Assembly: GCF_900105385.1 (NCBI RefSeq)
Contig: NZ_LT629772.1
Span: 6,448,001 to 6,512,000 of the forward strand
Source of the DNA: Microlunatus soli
GTDB lineage: Bacteria; Actinomycetota; Actinomycetes; Propionibacteriales; Propionibacteriaceae
Length of the DNA stretch: 64,000 bases
Direction of reading: 5' to 3'
The notes under the pieces are model-generated. The model searched no databases, was not told the origin of the DNA, and was given only the letters and a program-made list of their open reading frames with translations. Below are positions 44,572-57,151 of this stretch, piece after piece (within the stretch, counting starts at the first letter, position 1; each line of letters opens with the position of its first letter). Position numbers and translations under genes: made by a program.

Positions 44572-46079
44572 CGTTCGACTTTCATCCCCCACAGCCCGAG
44601 CTGCCAGCCCGGGCCGAATGCGTTGGCCGTCACGGTGGTGTTGTCGGCGGCGTAGACGTACTCGCTGGTCTGCGAGATCGGCAGCACGACCTTCTCCGAG
44701 GCGGCGATGGATTGCAACTCGGCCAGCGCCGCGTTGAGCTGTGCGGTTCCATCGCCGGCCTGTCGCGCGCGGGCGTCGGCCTTGGCGATCGACGATGCCT
44801 CTTCCTTGATCGGATCCTCCAGCACCGGTTGCAGCCAGGCCAGACCGGTCGAGGTCCACGCCTTGCGATCGGTCAGTTGGAGATCGGCGGTGTCGTCGGA
44901 CGGCCGCAGCAGCACGCTGAGTCCGCCGGTGTCCTCCAACCGGGTCCGGATCTGGTTGGCCAGATCGAGGCTGTTCGGTGCGCTCGGGTCGTAACCGAGG
45001 GTCAATTGGATCCTGTTGTTCCAGGTGACGTTGATCTTCGCGCGGCCGCCCAAGGGGAAGGACGCCTTGTGTCCGGGGATGTTGTTGGGGACGACCGAGT
45101 CCAGGGTCCGGTCCTCCTGCAGCGCTCCGGCGATCGCCGACCGCAGGGCGTAGGACTCGCGATGCTTGGAGTCCGGATTCCAGATCAGCTGCTGGACCCG
45201 GGCTCCGGGGAGCGCGGTCTGGCTGAAGCCTGCCTTGCTGCGATTGTTCTTCGATGCGTTGATCTGGGCCTGTAGCCGTTGTTGGGCGGCGGTGCTGAGT
45301 CCACGCCAGACGACGTCGGTCTGGTGCTTGGCCATCGCCTCCTCGATGCTCGCCGAGTCCGGCATCGTCCGGATCACCGCGTTGCCCACCTGTGCGGGCG
45401 CATACCCGGTGTAGTCCAGGAACTTGGCCAGTTCGACCTGGTCCTTGCTGATCTTGTCCACCGTGAACGGGCCGGACCCGACGATCGGGTCGTCGATCGC
45501 GGCGACCTCGTCACTGTTGTAGACCGTCCTGTCGACGATCGATGCCCCCGGTGCCGCCAGTGCCCAGGGGAACTGGGTGTCGTAGCGGCTGAGGATGAAT
45601 CGAACGGTCGTGTCGTCCGGGGTCTCGATCCGGCGCAACGAGCCGAGCAGCGACGCCGAGGATCCCGGAACGTCGAGCCGGGTCGCCCGTTGGATGCTGA
45701 ACTTCACGTCGGCGGAGGTCAGCTTGTCCCCGTTGCTGAACTTGAGGTCCGGCCGGAGCGTGCACTCATAGGTGGTCTTGGACTCGAAGATGCAATCTCG
45801 GGCGGCGTCGGGTTTCAAGGCCCCCGCCGTCGGGTCGGCGGTCATCAGACGCTGGAACACGTTCTGGGTCAGCATCGTGGAACCGGTGTCGGCGACGGCA
45901 GCGGGATCGGTGGTCTTGATCGAATCGGTCGTCATGATCGTGAACTTCCGCTCCGGCGACGGCGACCCCGACGGTGTCGGCCGCGGATCTCCACCGCCAC
46001 TGCAGCCGGTGATGATCAGCATCATGATCATCACCGCAACGCTCGGCAGCAGTGCCGTGCGCCGGGCCCCGGTGATCAT
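44568..46079 (-). CDS. ABC-type peptide-binding lipoprotein (SBP family 5), orphan
   Basis: 503 residues. The signal peptide ends in the lipobox L-I-I-T-G-C23, so the protein is a lipid-anchored lipoprotein. The body matches family 5 solute-binding proteins: T-I-M-T-T-D-S-I-K-T-T-D-P-A near residue 48, F-S-N-G-D-K-L-T-S-A-D-V-K-F-S-I and I-V-G-S-G-P-F-T-V-D. Family members bind oligopeptides or related solutes. No permease or ATPase genes are near, so it is an orphan or serves a distant transporter. Its coupling to trmI by an ATGA overlap is unexpected for an extracellular protein. The ATG at 46079 has no strong Shine-Dalgarno. Confidence 0.9.
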   Translation of the reverse strand: MITGARRTALLPSVAVMIMMLIITGCSGGGDPRPTPSGSPSPERKFTIMTTDSIKTTDPAAVADTGSTMLTQNVFQRLMTADPTAGALKPDAARDCIFESKTTYECTLRPDLKFSNGDKLTSADVKFSIQRATRLDVPGSSASLLGSLRRIETPDDTTVRFILSRYDTQFPWALAAPGASIVDRTVYNSDEVAAIDDPIVGSGPFTVDKISKDQVELAKFLDYTGYAPAQVGNAVIRTMPDSASIEEAMAKHQTDVVWRGLSTAAQQRLQAQINASKNNRSKAGFSQTALPGARVQQLIWNPDSKHRESYALRSAIAGALQEDRTLDSVVPNNIPGHKASFPLGGRAKINVTWNNRIQLTLGYDPSAPNSLDLANQIRTRLEDTGGLSVLLRPSDDTADLQLTDRKAWTSTGLAWLQPVLEDPIKEEASSIAKADARARQAGDGTAQLNAALAELQSIAASEKVVLPISQTSEYVYAADNTTVTANAFGPGWQLGLWGMKVER

Positions 46080-46151
46080 CGACCCTCAGCCTCAGCGCCG
46101 CGGGAATCCGGTACGGCGCGGCGGTCCCGAAGGCCGGTTGCGACGATCGGC

Positions 46152-46922
46152 TCACGGCACATCGGGCGCCCCGGACTGCCTTGTCGCGACCATCTCCGCG
46201 ACCGAGTTCGCGTCGAGTTCGGCCAGCGACCGGACACGTACCTGGTTGGCGGCCGGTGGGACCGGGACCACGTTCTCGATCACCACGACGGTCGCACCGG
46301 ACGCACCACCGGACGCGGCACCGGGCGGACTGTCCTCGAAGACGACACAGTCCTGCGGGTCGACACCGAGTTTGCGGCAGGCCGTCAGGTACGGCTCCGG
46401 GTCCGGCTTGCCGTGCTGCACCTCGTCGCCTGCGACCGAGGCCTGGAACGACCCGGCCGGCACCCGGTCGATGATGACGTCCAACAGCTCGCGATAGGAC
46501 GCCGACACCAGGGCGCACGGGACCCCGGCCACCCGCAACGACTCCAGCAGTTCCAGAGCCCCAGGTCGCCACGGGATCGGCTTGGTCCGGCAGTGGTCGA
46601 CGACCACACCGAGCAGCTGGTCGACGATCCAGTCCGGATGCAGGTCGTCCCGGCCGATCACCTTGGCGATGTAGGCACCCGACTCCGGCAGCGAGCCGCC
46701 GACCAGCTGGTGGGCGTGCTCCTCGCTCCACTCCCCGCCCAGTCGCGGGATCAGCTCGAATTCCGCCGCGATCCAGATCGGCTCGGTGTCGGCGAGGGTG
46801 CCGTCGAAGTCCCACAGCGCCGCGGCGAGTCGGCGATCGGCATCGGGTTGTCCGGACGTCGGGAGGCCCTGACCTGCGGGGTGCGAGTTCTGACCTGCGG
46901 TGGGGCTGGTGCGTTCGCTCAT
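46152..46922 (-). CDS. HAD-superfamily phosphatase (beta-phosphoglucomutase-like)
   Basis: 256 residues. HAD motif I is W-D38-F-D40-G-T-L-A-D-T-E-P. Motif II lies in A-L-V-S-A-S-Y-R-E, motif III K-P-D-P-E-P-Y, and motif IV V-F-E-D-S-P-P-G-A-A. The cap position and D-T-E-P-I-W fit the beta-phosphoglucomutase/phosphoglycolate-phosphatase group; the substrate is unknown. The first 30 residues are a Ser/Pro/Gln-rich lead. The ATG at 46922 is chosen because longer starts run into the metH promoter. It is divergent from metH with 158 bp between. Confidence 0.87.
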   Translation of the reverse strand: MSERTSPTAGQNSHPAGQGLPTSGQPDADRRLAAALWDFDGTLADTEPIWIAAEFELIPRLGGEWSEEHAHQLVGGSLPESGAYIAKVIGRDDLHPDWIVDQLLGVVVDHCRTKPIPWRPGALELLESLRVAGVPCALVSASYRELLDVIIDRVPAGSFQASVAGDEVQHGKPDPEPYLTACRKLGVDPQDCVVFEDSPPGAASGGASGATVVVIENVVPVPPAANQVRVRSLAELDANSVAEMVATRQSGAPDVP

Positions 46923-47012
46923 GTCGCGGCCATTCTCGCAGAGCTCAGCCCCCGGTCGCGACTCGGCCGGTGACCGTCGACTCCGCGGCGAAACTCCGGC
47001 GCCGAGACCTCG

Positions 47013-47041
47013 GTGACCGCCGGGTCCGGACGTCCTATGCT
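47013..47041 (+). promoter_or_regulatory. metH: Possible metH promoter
   Basis: A -35-like GTGACC (47013-47018) is 17 bases from a -10-like TATGCT (47036-47041). Each matches four of six consensus positions. Transcription would start near 47048. No cobalamin riboswitch is visible in the short leader. Confidence 0.35.
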
Positions 47042-47080
47042 GGATGATCAGCTGTGTCCGCAACCCGAACGAGGCTCCCC

Positions 47081-50866
<3,786 letters not shown>

Positions 50867-51183
50867 TCTTGTCTTAGGGCCAGGTTGGGTGCTGCGGATT
50901 GTCACGACCTTCCGACGGGGAGCCGGGAGGTCGTGATACCGAGTCCCGCCCGAGGCGACGTTCGGCACGCCAGGTGATCCCGTCAAATCGACGTCGAATC
51001 GCGATCTCATGCGTGACCTCGGCCTCTACCCACGCTTGGGTCCACCTTCGGTTGCCTTTTGATATCCCGAATCGGCGGAGTTGCTACCCGGACCCGTTGC
51101 ATCACCGCCCTATGGTGATTCGGCACCTGCAACCGGGCGGACACGGAGGGCTCTCCCGTCCGTCCTCGACCTAGGGGACGACG
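50867..51183. other. metH-MHS transporter intergenic region
   Basis: 317 bp. It holds the metH terminator hairpin (50902-50936) and the upstream region of the transporter gene. I see no gene and no repeated operator. Confidence 0.6.
50902..50936 (+). terminator. metH terminator hairpin
   Basis: TCACGACCT (50902-50910) and AGGTCGTGA (50928-50936) pair perfectly, with further CC/GG pairs inside the 17-base loop. There is no T run. Confidence 0.65.
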
Positions 51184-52554
51184 ATGTCTGCCGAACCGAA
51201 CCCGAAGGATGCAATCAGCGAATCGCTGACCGTCGACCGATCAACCCTGCGCCGGGCCTCGATCGCGGGGATGGTCGGCACGACGCTGGAGAACTACGAC
51301 TTCGTCATCTACGGCACCGCCGCGGCACTGGTGTTCAACGAGTTGTTCTTCCCCAACTTGAACCCGGCGATCGGCGTGCTGGCCTCGTTCGCCACCTACG
51401 GGGTCGGCTTCGTCGCGCGTCCGCTCGGCGGCTTGTTCTTCTCCCATTTCGGCGACCGGATCGGGCGCAAATGGGTACTGGTCGCCACGCTGTTCCTGAT
51501 GGGCACCGCGACCTTCGTGATCGGCCTGCTGCCGACCTACGGCAGCGTCGGCGTGCTGGCACCGGTGCTGCTCACCCTGTGCCGGCTGCTGCAGGGATTC
51601 GGCGCCGGCGCCGAACAGGCGGGCGGCATCGTGTTGCTGACCGAATCCGCTCCACAGAACAAACGCGGCCGGTATGCATCGCTGGTCTATGTCGGCGCCG
51701 CTCTCGGCTCCGTGCTCGGGGCCCTGGTGTGGGTCCTGGTGCAGCTGATGCCGGACGACCGGGTGCAGTCGATCGGCTGGCGGCTGGTCTTCCTGTCCTC
51801 GGTCCTGGTGACGATCGCGGCCTATATCTTTCGTCGCCGGCTGCGCGAATCGCCGGTGTTCGAGGAGGCCAAGTCCCGCGGCAAGATCGTCGAGCGGCAG
51901 AAGACTCCGATCGGTGTGGCGTTCCGGTTCGGCTGGCGCGGCATCGGCCGGGTGTTCCTGCTGAACATCGGCGCCATCGCGCATTCGTACTTCTACCAGG
52001 TGTTCGTCGCCAACTACATCAAGAACGACCTCAACATGCCCGGCGACGTCGTGCCGCCGATGCTGCTGATCGGTGGTGTGTTCGCGATGGGTGCGGCGGT
52101 CAGCGCCGGCGTCCTGAGTGATCGTTTCGGACGCAGACCGATCTACATCGTGATCTGTGCGGTGCTGATGCTGATGCCGTACCCGGCGTTCCTGCTGCTG
52201 CACACCCAGAACGTGATCATCATCGGGATCGTCGTCGTGCTCGGCTTCATCTTCGCCGTCGAGGGAACTGTCGGGGTGCAGTCGGCCTTCCTGCCCGAAC
52301 TCTTCGGCTCCCGGTATCGCTACGCCGGTGTCGCACTCGGCCGCGAGACCTCGGCGGCGGTCGGCGGCTTCGGCCCGTTCATCGCCCAGGGGCTGCTGGC
52401 CGCGACCGGCAGCTTCGTCCCGGTGGTGATCTATCTGATGGTGCTGATCGGGATCGGGCTGGTCACCGCGATCTACGCTCCGGAAACCCGCGGCCGCGAC
52501 CTGCTCAGCGAGCACGACGCCCGGCACGGCGATCCGGCACCGACCAGCCACTGA
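51184..52554 (+). CDS. MHS-family (metabolite:H+ symporter) MFS transporter
   Basis: 456 residues and 12 expected helices. The MHS opening G-T-T-L-E-N-Y-D-F-V-I-Y-G-T-A-A-A-L is clear, with the MFS loop motif G-D-R-I-G-R-K-W near residue 95 and Q-G-F-G-A-G-A-E-Q-A-G-G near 140. MHS proteins carry organic acids, betaines or shikimate with protons. The substrate is not determined. The ATG follows AGGGGACG. It ends 9 bp before the convergent 2-hydroxyacid dehydrogenase. Confidence 0.9.
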   Translation: MSAEPNPKDAISESLTVDRSTLRRASIAGMVGTTLENYDFVIYGTAAALVFNELFFPNLNPAIGVLASFATYGVGFVARPLGGLFFSHFGDRIGRKWVLVATLFLMGTATFVIGLLPTYGSVGVLAPVLLTLCRLLQGFGAGAEQAGGIVLLTESAPQNKRGRYASLVYVGAALGSVLGALVWVLVQLMPDDRVQSIGWRLVFLSSVLVTIAAYIFRRRLRESPVFEEAKSRGKIVERQKTPIGVAFRFGWRGIGRVFLLNIGAIAHSYFYQVFVANYIKNDLNMPGDVVPPMLLIGGVFAMGAAVSAGVLSDRFGRRPIYIVICAVLMLMPYPAFLLLHTQNVIIIGIVVVLGFIFAVEGTVGVQSAFLPELFGSRYRYAGVALGRETSAAVGGFGPFIAQGLLAATGSFVPVVIYLMVLIGIGLVTAIYAPETRGRDLLSEHDARHGDPAPTSH

Positions 52555-52563
52555 TCCTGTTGA

Positions 52564-53544
52564 TCACTCGGTCAGGTTGATCAACGGCGCACCGTCCCGC
52601 AAGGCCAGCAGGTTGGTCGCGATGTCACCGATCCTGGCCTCGAACGTGGCCCGCACGACACCGGAGATGTGCGGAGTGAGCAGCACATTGTGCAACTCGT
52701 TGAACGGCGCATCTGCCGGCATTGTCGTGGCGCCGACCGTCGGCGGATAGTGATACCAGACGTCGATCGCGGCCGCGCCCAGCCGGCCGTCCCGCAGTGC
52801 TTCGTACAGCGCGGTCTCCTGCACCACCGGCCCGCGGGCGACGTTGATCATGATGCCGTCGGGGCCGAGTGCTGCCAGCTCGGCCGGCCCGATCGCGCCG
52901 GTCGTCTCGGCGGTCAACGGAGCCGACACCAGCAGGATGTCGGACTCCTCGCAGAGTCGACCGAGTTGATCGACGCCGCCGGCCCATTCCAAGCCGTGCT
53001 CCGCGGCCCGGACGGCGCCGCGGCCGGTCACCGCGGCACCGGTCGATCCGAACGAGGCGAAGGCACGCCAGGCCCGTTCACCGACATGGCCGAAGCCGTA
53101 CAGTCCGATCCGAGCGCCGGCCAGCCCGACCGGCAGCGGCAACGCAGGATCCTGCGCAGGTGAGGCCCAGCGGCCGGCTCGCAGCTGCCGATCGGCCCCA
53201 CTGAGGCCGCGACGCAGGTCGATCGCGGCCCAGACCGCGTACTCGGCCATCGCGTCCTGGTGATGGTAGGTGTTGGCCAGCGCGATCCCCGGGCGCAGAG
53301 CCGCCCGGTCCACCCCGTTGGTCCCGGCACCGGAGACCTGGACCAGCCGCAGCCGAGGTGCGGCCGCGGCCAGCTCGGTGTCGAAGGCGCCGCCGACGAT
53401 GGCGTCGGCGTCGGCGATCGCCGCCAGCGTCTCGGCACGATCGGTGGGCCACCGCAATTCGGCGCTGTCACCGAGCCGTTGCTGCAGGATGTCGGCGAGC
53501 GGCAGCAGGTTTCCGTCGGTGATCACCACGATCAGGGAGTCCAT
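52564..53544 (-). CDS. D-isomer-specific 2-hydroxyacid dehydrogenase family protein
   Basis: 326 residues. The NAD-binding motif is G-L-Y-G-F-G-H-V-G-E-R-A near residue 145. The catalytic Arg lies in I-N-V-A-R-G-P-V-V and the catalytic His in L-L-T-P-H-I-S-G. The usual Glu of D-V-F-x-x-E-P is not at its place; the segment reads A-I-D-V-W-Y-H-Y-P-P. I have seen D-V-W-x-x-Y-P in a subgroup of this family, so this may be a subfamily trait rather than damage. The substrate is unknown. TAGGAT lies six bases before the ATG, a leaderless arrangement. Confidence 0.87.
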   Translation of the reverse strand: MDSLIVVITDGNLLPLADILQQRLGDSAELRWPTDRAETLAAIADADAIVGGAFDTELAAAAPRLRLVQVSGAGTNGVDRAALRPGIALANTYHHQDAMAEYAVWAAIDLRRGLSGADRQLRAGRWASPAQDPALPLPVGLAGARIGLYGFGHVGERAWRAFASFGSTGAAVTGRGAVRAAEHGLEWAGGVDQLGRLCEESDILLVSAPLTAETTGAIGPAELAALGPDGIMINVARGPVVQETALYEALRDGRLGAAAIDVWYHYPPTVGATTMPADAPFNELHNVLLTPHISGVVRATFEARIGDIATNLLALRDGAPLINLTE

Positions 53545-53550
53545 CGCCGC

Positions 53551-53556
53551 ATCCTA
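53551..53556 (-). promoter_or_regulatory. Probable -10 element of the 2-hydroxyacid dehydrogenase gene
   Basis: TAGGAT on the minus strand ends six bases before the ATG at 53544. Confidence 0.45.
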
Positions 53557-53607
53557 GTGGCGCACCGCCGGGCCGCGGGGCGGACGGACGACCGGTGCCG
53601 AAGCGAT

Positions 53608-53613
53608 TAGATT
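53608..53613 (+). promoter_or_regulatory. Probable -10 element of the PAC2 gene
   Basis: TAGATT ends seven bases before the ATG at 53621. The divergent -10 of the 2-hydroxyacid dehydrogenase gene is only 51 bp away. Confidence 0.45.
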
Positions 53614-53620
53614 GGACCGC

Positions 53621-54469
53621 ATGGCTGACGAAACCGGGCAGACCGGGTCCCTGCGGGACCTCAAGGACGCCGTCGCGCTGGTCGCGTTCGGCGGCTGGAA
53701 CGACGCCGGTAGTGCCGCCTCGCATGCCGCCGAGCACCTGGCCGAGGTGTGTCAGACCCGGCAGGCGTTCTCGCTGGACCCCGACGACTTCTACGACTAT
53801 CAGGTGAACCGGCCGGAGGTCCGCGGCATCGGTGACGAGCGCCGGATCGCCTGGCCGACCACCGAGATCAGGACCGGTACGCTCCCCGACGGCCGCGATC
53901 TGGTGATCGTCCAAGGGCTGGAACCGAATTTCCGCTGGCGGCAGTTCTGCCAACTGCTGACCTCGTCCCTGCGTTCGGCCGGAGTCCGCCGGGTCTACCT
54001 GCTCGGCGCCCTGCTGGCCGACCATCCGCACACCCGACCGATCCCGGTCTCGGCGACCAGTTCCGACCCGGACACCGCCGAGGAGCTCGGCCTGGGGCCG
54101 TCGACCTACGAGGGGCCGACCGGCATCCTCGGCATCCTCGGCGAGGATCTGGCCAAGGCCGAGATCGACACCGTCAGTCTGTGGGCGGCGATCCCGCACT
54201 ACGTCTCCAGTCCGCCGTCACCGAAGGGCACACTGGCGCTGCTCAATCGGCTGGAGGACCTGCTTGACGTGTCGCTGGATCTCGGCGACCTGCCGGACCT
54301 GGCCCGGGCCTGGGAACGCGGCGTCGACGAGTTGGCCGCCGATGATTCCGAGGTCGCCGACTACGTGTCCTCGTTGGAGCAGCAGCGCGACGAGAGCGAC
54401 CTCCCCGAGGCCAGTGGTGACGCCATCGCTGCCGAGTTCGAACGCTACCTGCGCCGCCGCGACAAGTAG
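53621..54469 (+). CDS. PAC2-family protein
   Basis: 282 residues of the PAC2 (proteasome assembly chaperone 2-like) family, related to mycobacterial Rv2125. Visible features are V-A-F-G-G-W-N-D-A-G-S-A-A-S-H-A near the start, D-F-Y-D-Y-Q-V-N-R-P, L-L-G-A-L-L-A-D-H-P-H-T-R-P, and Y-E-G-P-T-G-I-L-G-I-L followed by W-A-A-I-P-H-Y-V-S. The function in bacteria is not settled. metH, trmI and mpa lie in the same broad neighbourhood in mycobacteria, so gene order is partly kept. TTG at 53612 is a less likely start. Confidence 0.9.
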   Translation: MADETGQTGSLRDLKDAVALVAFGGWNDAGSAASHAAEHLAEVCQTRQAFSLDPDDFYDYQVNRPEVRGIGDERRIAWPTTEIRTGTLPDGRDLVIVQGLEPNFRWRQFCQLLTSSLRSAGVRRVYLLGALLADHPHTRPIPVSATSSDPDTAEELGLGPSTYEGPTGILGILGEDLAKAEIDTVSLWAAIPHYVSSPPSPKGTLALLNRLEDLLDVSLDLGDLPDLARAWERGVDELAADDSEVADYVSSLEQQRDESDLPEASGDAIAAEFERYLRRRDK

Positions 54470-54495
54470 CAATCCGCCACCCACCAGACGCGGCT

Positions 54496-55734
54496 TTACG
54501 CGCTGGTGAGGTGGTCGGTGTGGACTCGGCCGCGGCTGATCAGCAGGGCGATACTGCGGGTGGGGTCGGCGAGCAGTCCGATGTCTTCCAGCGGGTTGCC
54601 GTCGACCACCAGCAGGTCGGCGCTCGCACCGGGCGCGATCACCCCGAGGTTGCCCTGCTGCCCGATCAACTCCGCCGCCACCGTGGTCGCCGACCGCAGG
54701 ATGGCCTCGGCCGACTGCACCTCGCGGCGGAGCAGGAATTCCTTGCTCTGGTGGACCTGCAGGCTGCCCAGCAGATCGGTGCCGAGAACGATCTTGAGAC
54801 CGGCCCGGTCGGCGGCCTCCAGGGTCCTCAGCCCTGCCTCGACCACGATCTGGTTCTTCTCCAGGTTCTCCGCGGACAGGCCGACCTCGGCCCCGGCCGC
54901 GGCCATCGCGTCGTAGGCCGACAACGTCGGGACGTAGTAGGCGTCGTGCTGCTCGAACAGCTCGAACACCGACGGATCCATCAGGTTGCCGTGCTCGATC
55001 GACCGCACGCCGAGTTCCAGGCCCAGGCGTACGGCCTCGGTGGTGTAGGCGTGGCCGGCGACGTATTTGCCGGCATTGCTGGCCACTCGGACCGCGGCGG
55101 AGATCTCCTCCGGTGAATACTGCAGATCGGAGACCTTGTCGGTCGGCGACGCCACGCCGCCACCCAACATGATCTTGATGTGCTGGGCACCGCGACGGAT
55201 CTCGTTGCGCGCGGTCCGATACACCTCGTCGACGCCGTCGGCGACCTGACCGAGGGCATTGCAACAGTCGTCCAGCGCCGCCTGTCGGCCGGCTGATCGG
55301 GCGTCGCCGTGGCCACCGGTCTGGGACAGGGCCTTGCCACCGAAGATCAACCGCGGGCCAGGGATCCGGTGTTCGTCGATCGCCCTCGCCAGACCGAAAT
55401 CCGCACCGCCGGTGTCGCGGACCGTGGTGAAGCCGCGGTCCAGCATGGCCCGCATCAGCCCGGCCGACCTGATCGCCGCATAGCTCGGCGCGACCTCGGC
55501 CCCGGCCAGCAGATCGGCATTCCAGGCGGTGACGTGCACGTGGCCGTCGATCAGTCCCGGCATCAGCACCCTGCCGCCGGCGTCGAACACTCGTTCTTCA
55601 GCAGAGGGTGCGGTGCCACTGCGCTCGACGGCGACGATCGCTTCGTCCTCGATCACCACCTGGCGGTCGGGTTCGAGCGTCGTCTGGTCAGCAGCCAGGT
55701 CGAGCACGGTGGCGTTGACGATCCTGGTGATCAT
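54496..55734 (-). CDS. Metal-dependent amidohydrolase
   Basis: 412 residues of the amidohydrolase superfamily. Metal-binding H-x-H is in G-L-I-D-G-H-V-H-V. The probable carboxylated Lys is in H-I-K-I-M-L-G-G-G. Further ligands are in A-G-H-A-Y-T-T-E, S-I-E-H-G-N-L and the Asp in V-L-G-T-D-L-L-G. This is the prolidase/imidazolonepropionase-like arrangement; the amide or ring substrate is unknown. The MFS transporter gene ends 7 bp upstream on the same strand, so uptake and hydrolysis of one compound is likely. The AAGGAGG is 12 bases from the ATG, rather far. Confidence 0.88.
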   Translation of the reverse strand: MITRIVNATVLDLAADQTTLEPDRQVVIEDEAIVAVERSGTAPSAEERVFDAGGRVLMPGLIDGHVHVTAWNADLLAGAEVAPSYAAIRSAGLMRAMLDRGFTTVRDTGGADFGLARAIDEHRIPGPRLIFGGKALSQTGGHGDARSAGRQAALDDCCNALGQVADGVDEVYRTARNEIRRGAQHIKIMLGGGVASPTDKVSDLQYSPEEISAAVRVASNAGKYVAGHAYTTEAVRLGLELGVRSIEHGNLMDPSVFELFEQHDAYYVPTLSAYDAMAAAGAEVGLSAENLEKNQIVVEAGLRTLEAADRAGLKIVLGTDLLGSLQVHQSKEFLLRREVQSAEAILRSATTVAAELIGQQGNLGVIAPGASADLLVVDGNPLEDIGLLADPTRSIALLISRGRVHTDHLTSA

Positions 55735-55741
55735 GAACGGA

Positions 55742-57151
55742 TCATTCCTCCTTCGGCGCCGGTGTGGCGCGATCGGTGCGGACGGTCGACGACTGCCCCG
55801 TCCCCTCGTTGAGCTCCTCCAGTGATCGTCCGGCCGTGGACACCCCGAAGATCAGGATGGCGGCGATCCCGATCGCCAGCACGATCACCATCATGGTGAA
55901 CACGCCGCCGAACCCGAGTGAGCTGTAGGCGGCGCCGATGATGATCGGCGCCGCGATGGCGCCCAGCCGGGCGATCGCGCTGGTGGTGGCCATCCCGGTC
56001 GCCCGCACCCGGGTCGGGAAGATCTCCGGCGTGTAGCTGTAGAGACCGGAGTACACCCCGTTCAGGAACAGCGACAGGGCCATCCCGGCGATCAGCACCT
56101 GGGTGTTGGACTGCGCCAGCGCCATCCCGAGGGCGGCGATCCCGGCGCCGATCGAATAGCCGGCGATCACGATCTTGCGATCCAGCAGATCATTCAAGTA
56201 CGCCGCGGTGAAGTAGCCGGGCACCATCATCACGTAGATCAACAACGAGAAGGTGAAACTCTTGGAGATGTCCAGACCGCGGGCGACCAGTAGCGACGGG
56301 ATCCAGGTGATGAAGCCGTAGTAGGCGAAGGTCTGGACCAGCCAGACGATCCAGGCGACAGCGGTCCGCCGGGCACGGCCGGCGCGGAAGAGTTCGGCGA
56401 TGCTGGCCAGCGGACTCAACCGCCGCTCGACGATCACCGAGTCGTCCGGCGTCGGCGCGGCCTGCGAAGCCGGCACCGGTCCGCGACCGGACTGACCTTC
56501 CAGCCGCTCGATCACCGCACGGGCCTCGTCCATCCGACCCATCCGGATCAGATACCGCGGCGATTCCGGGATGCTCCGGCGCCAGATCAAGATCATCACG
56601 ATCGGCAGTGCGGTGATCACCTGCACCCATCGCCAGCCGTCGGGCAGCGGCACCACGAATTTGCCGAGCAGTGCTGCCACCACGAAGCCGAAGCTGAAGA
56701 AACCGGAGATCACCCCGACATAGCGACCGCGATACTTCGACGGCACGAACTCGGCCAGGAACGGCGCGATGATCGCCGACTCGGCGCCGGTGCCGAACCC
56801 CGCCAACGCACGCAGGAAGAACAACTCCAGCCAGTGCACCGAGGTGGCGGCGATCAGGGTGAACACGGCGTAGAAGCCGAGCGCGCCCAGCATCACGACC
56901 TTGCGGCCGTAGCGGTCACCGATCTGCCCGGCGACCAGCGCCCCGAAGAAGTAGCCGAAGTAGGTCGACGAACCGAGCAACCCGACCTGCTGGGTGGAGA
57001 GCGCCCAGATCCCCGCCACGACCGGCAGGATGAACGAGACGACGCCGGCATCCATCGTGTCGAAGACGTAGCCCAGCCCGCCCTGCAGTTGCAGCTTGCG
57101 GTGCGGCCGGCCGTACGGGATCCGTTCCAGTCTGTCCAACAGGTCTGCCAC
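55742..57151 (-). CDS. MFS transporter, sugar/aromatic-acid porter type
   Basis: 469 residues and 12 expected helices. The first part has G-L-G-Y-V-F-D-T-M-D-A-G-V-V-S-F, with the Asp typical of the aromatic-acid and NiaP-like porters. The loop motifs are G-D-R-Y-G-R-K-V-V and R-G-R-Y-V-G-V. The P-E-S-P-R-Y-L motif is in the central loop, and P-E-I-F-P-T-R-V-R-A-T-G-M in the second half. The start is GTG at 57151 with AAAGGG upstream. It is the first gene of an operon with the amidohydrolase. Confidence 0.87.
   Translation of the reverse strand: MADLLDRLERIPYGRPHRKLQLQGGLGYVFDTMDAGVVSFILPVVAGIWALSTQQVGLLGSSTYFGYFFGALVAGQIGDRYGRKVVMLGALGFYAVFTLIAATSVHWLELFFLRALAGFGTGAESAIIAPFLAEFVPSKYRGRYVGVISGFFSFGFVVAALLGKFVVPLPDGWRWVQVITALPIVMILIWRRSIPESPRYLIRMGRMDEARAVIERLEGQSGRGPVPASQAAPTPDDSVIVERRLSPLASIAELFRAGRARRTAVAWIVWLVQTFAYYGFITWIPSLLVARGLDISKSFTFSLLIYVMMVPGYFTAAYLNDLLDRKIVIAGYSIGAGIAALGMALAQSNTQVLIAGMALSLFLNGVYSGLYSYTPEIFPTRVRATGMATTSAIARLGAIAAPIIIGAAYSSLGFGGVFTMMVIVLAIGIAAILIFGVSTAGRSLEELNEGTGQSSTVRTDRATPAPKEE

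Noticed and set aside
46923-47080. Cobalamin riboswitch before metH
   Set aside because: The leader after the likely promoter is about 30 bases, and no B12-box-like sequence is seen.
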